From: Bacteroidales bacterium UBA4345
Lineage (GTDB): Bacteria; Bacteroidota; Bacteroidia; Bacteroidales; Paludibacteraceae
Assembly: GCA_002396385.1 (NCBI GenBank)
Contig: DGTD01000040.1
Location: 25,802 to 89,801 of the forward strand
DNA length: 64,000 nt
Direction of reading: 5' to 3'
Positions 63,314 to 64,000 of this stretch are shown in pieces (within the stretch, counting starts at the first letter, position 1; each line of letters opens with the position of its first letter). A model generated the notes under the pieces. The model was not told where the DNA came from and did not search any database. It was given only the letters and a program-made list of their open reading frames with translations. The position numbers were made by a program, and so were the translations under genes.

Positions 63314-63372
63314 AAAATGATGGGTGTTTAGAAAATAGATTTTAAGTTTTTTTTTTGTTAATCTTTGTTCGC

Positions 63373-63380
63373 TATTTTTG
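63373..63380 (+). promoter_or_regulatory. Plus-strand -7 box TATTTTTG
   Basis: TAnnTTTG match 46 nt upstream of the hemolysin III family start at 63427. A poly-T tract covers the -33 region. Confidence 0.5.
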
Positions 63381-63426
63381 CAAGTGTTAAAAAACTTTAG
63401 AATTCACCTTAAATTTTGTTTGATCC

Positions 63427-64000
63427 ATGTCTTATGCAATTACTCACGAGGAAGTAGCTAACACAGCTACCCATTTTTTAGGGGTTCTATTGGCTCCTAT
63501 TATGTTGTTTTTCTTACTTTATCTTATTCCTTCTCATTCTTGGGAGAGCCAGTTCTCTGTCATAGTATTTTGTTTGGGCGTACTTATTCTTTATGCCTCT
63601 TCTTCTATCTATCATTTTATCTTACCGAGCCATGCTAAGAAGGTAATGCGTTATTTCGACCATATTAATATATATGTGCTCATTGCTGCCTCTTATACAC
63701 CCATCTTTGTATGTGGTTTGGGTGGTACTCTGGGTTGGATAATGTTTGCGGTGGAGTGGCTGCTGGTTGTCGCCGGGGGTATTTTCAAGGTTTTGTGTCT
63801 GGGTAAACATCCCAAACTTTCGTTGGCGCTGTATATGCTGATGGGGTGGAGCTTCATTATTGTTGTCGTACCTTTCTACAATTCTCTGAGTTCTGTTACC
63901 CTTGGTATCTTTCTCGCCGAAGGTCTGCTCTATATGTTGGGTTCTTTCTTCTTCGTTAAAGATTCTGTACACCGTTATTTTCATGCCATCTGGCATGTGT
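63427..64000 (+). CDS. Hemolysin III (PAQR) family membrane protein, 3' end outside window
   Basis: 191 codons are present; the gene runs off the right edge. The start MSYAITHEEVANTATHFLG has the family's conserved N-terminal HxxGxxL-like element (THFLGVLL). The signature SSIYHFIL ... MRYFDHINIYVLIAASYTP follows, with the His and Asp residues that in PAQR/HlyIII proteins bind a metal. Several transmembrane helices are evident, and HRYFHAIWHV near the edge is the start of the final HxxxH-type motif. Members are integral membrane proteins; hemolytic activity is reported for a few and the physiological role is unclear. Confidence 0.88.
   Translation, partial: MSYAITHEEVANTATHFLGVLLAPIMLFFLLYLIPSHSWESQFSVIVFCLGVLILYASSSIYHFILPSHAKKVMRYFDHINIYVLIAASYTPIFVCGLGGTLGWIMFAVEWLLVVAGGIFKVLCLGKHPKLSLALYMLMGWSFIIVVVPFYNSLSSVTLGIFLAEGLLYMLGSFFFVKDSVHRYFHAIWHV

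Noticed and set aside
1..64000. rRNA, tRNA or tmRNA genes
   Set aside because: No cloverleaf-like or rRNA-like sequence was recognised by eye on either strand; a covariance-model scan would be needed to exclude small RNAs fully.

Overview
The window looks like a chromosome segment of a Bacteroidales bacterium (phylum Bacteroidota). The evidence is several type IX secretion (T9SS) sorting domains of both type A and type B (CHU_C), a PorP/SprF-like protein, promoters of the Bacteroidota form TTTG-N19/20-TAnnTTTG, a near absence of Shine-Dalgarno sites, and conserved blocks such as tig, clpP-clpX, recQ and an HU-SPOR protein. No rRNA, tRNA or CRISPR array was seen. The species cannot be named from this sequence.

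Layout. (1) 1-5.4 kb: mostly minus-strand secreted proteins: an esterase, a small T9SS cargo, a lipoprotein, and a broken C10-peptidase-like gene. The broken gene lies behind four LytTR-type boxes, and a membrane LytTR regulator with an in-frame stop lies upstream. (2) 4-15.6 kb: a giant (about 3386 aa) repetitive T9SS surface protein followed 20 nt later by an OmpA-domain beta-barrel. (3) 16.4-26.7 kb: housekeeping genes on the plus strand: HU-SPOR protein, DUF4375, tig, clpP, clpX, recQ, a nucleotidyltransferase, galE and a possible PD-(D/E)XK-like protein. (4) 27-39.5 kb: a second giant T9SS protein (about 2638 aa, GLUG repeats plus Cys-Asp repeats), a barrel resembling the first partner barrel, a second barrel, a MerR regulator, a TRIC-like channel and a CapA-like protein, all closely spaced. 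(5) 39.5-45 kb: a TarI/IspD-like plus SDR sugar pair, a solo DnaA-domain-IV-like protein, and an operon of two secreted proteins. (6) 45.1-49 kb: an AT-rich accessory patch with a dead IS5-family element, a gene with a highly structured leader, and hypothetical genes. (7) 49-61 kb: a DUF3806 protein, then two type-B T9SS proteins. The larger heads an operon with an OmpA/PD40 protein, a PorP/SprF protein and a chagasin-like cysteine-protease inhibitor. (8) 61-64 kb: panB, a tandem-repeat protein bracketed by two identical terminators, a conserved small-gene pair (one DUF4250), and the start of a hemolysin III family gene.

The main theme is surface display. Three times a very large T9SS-exported protein is followed within about 20-35 nt by an outer-membrane or periplasmic partner gene. 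The first two giants share a module just before the sorting domain, and their partner barrels resemble each other, which suggests a matched cargo/anchor system. The clearest regulatory signal is four TTCGTCCCTA boxes at exactly 21-bp intervals next to the LytTR gene. Other notable signals are a palindrome around the recQ promoter and a possible pseudoknot leader at 46.3 kb.
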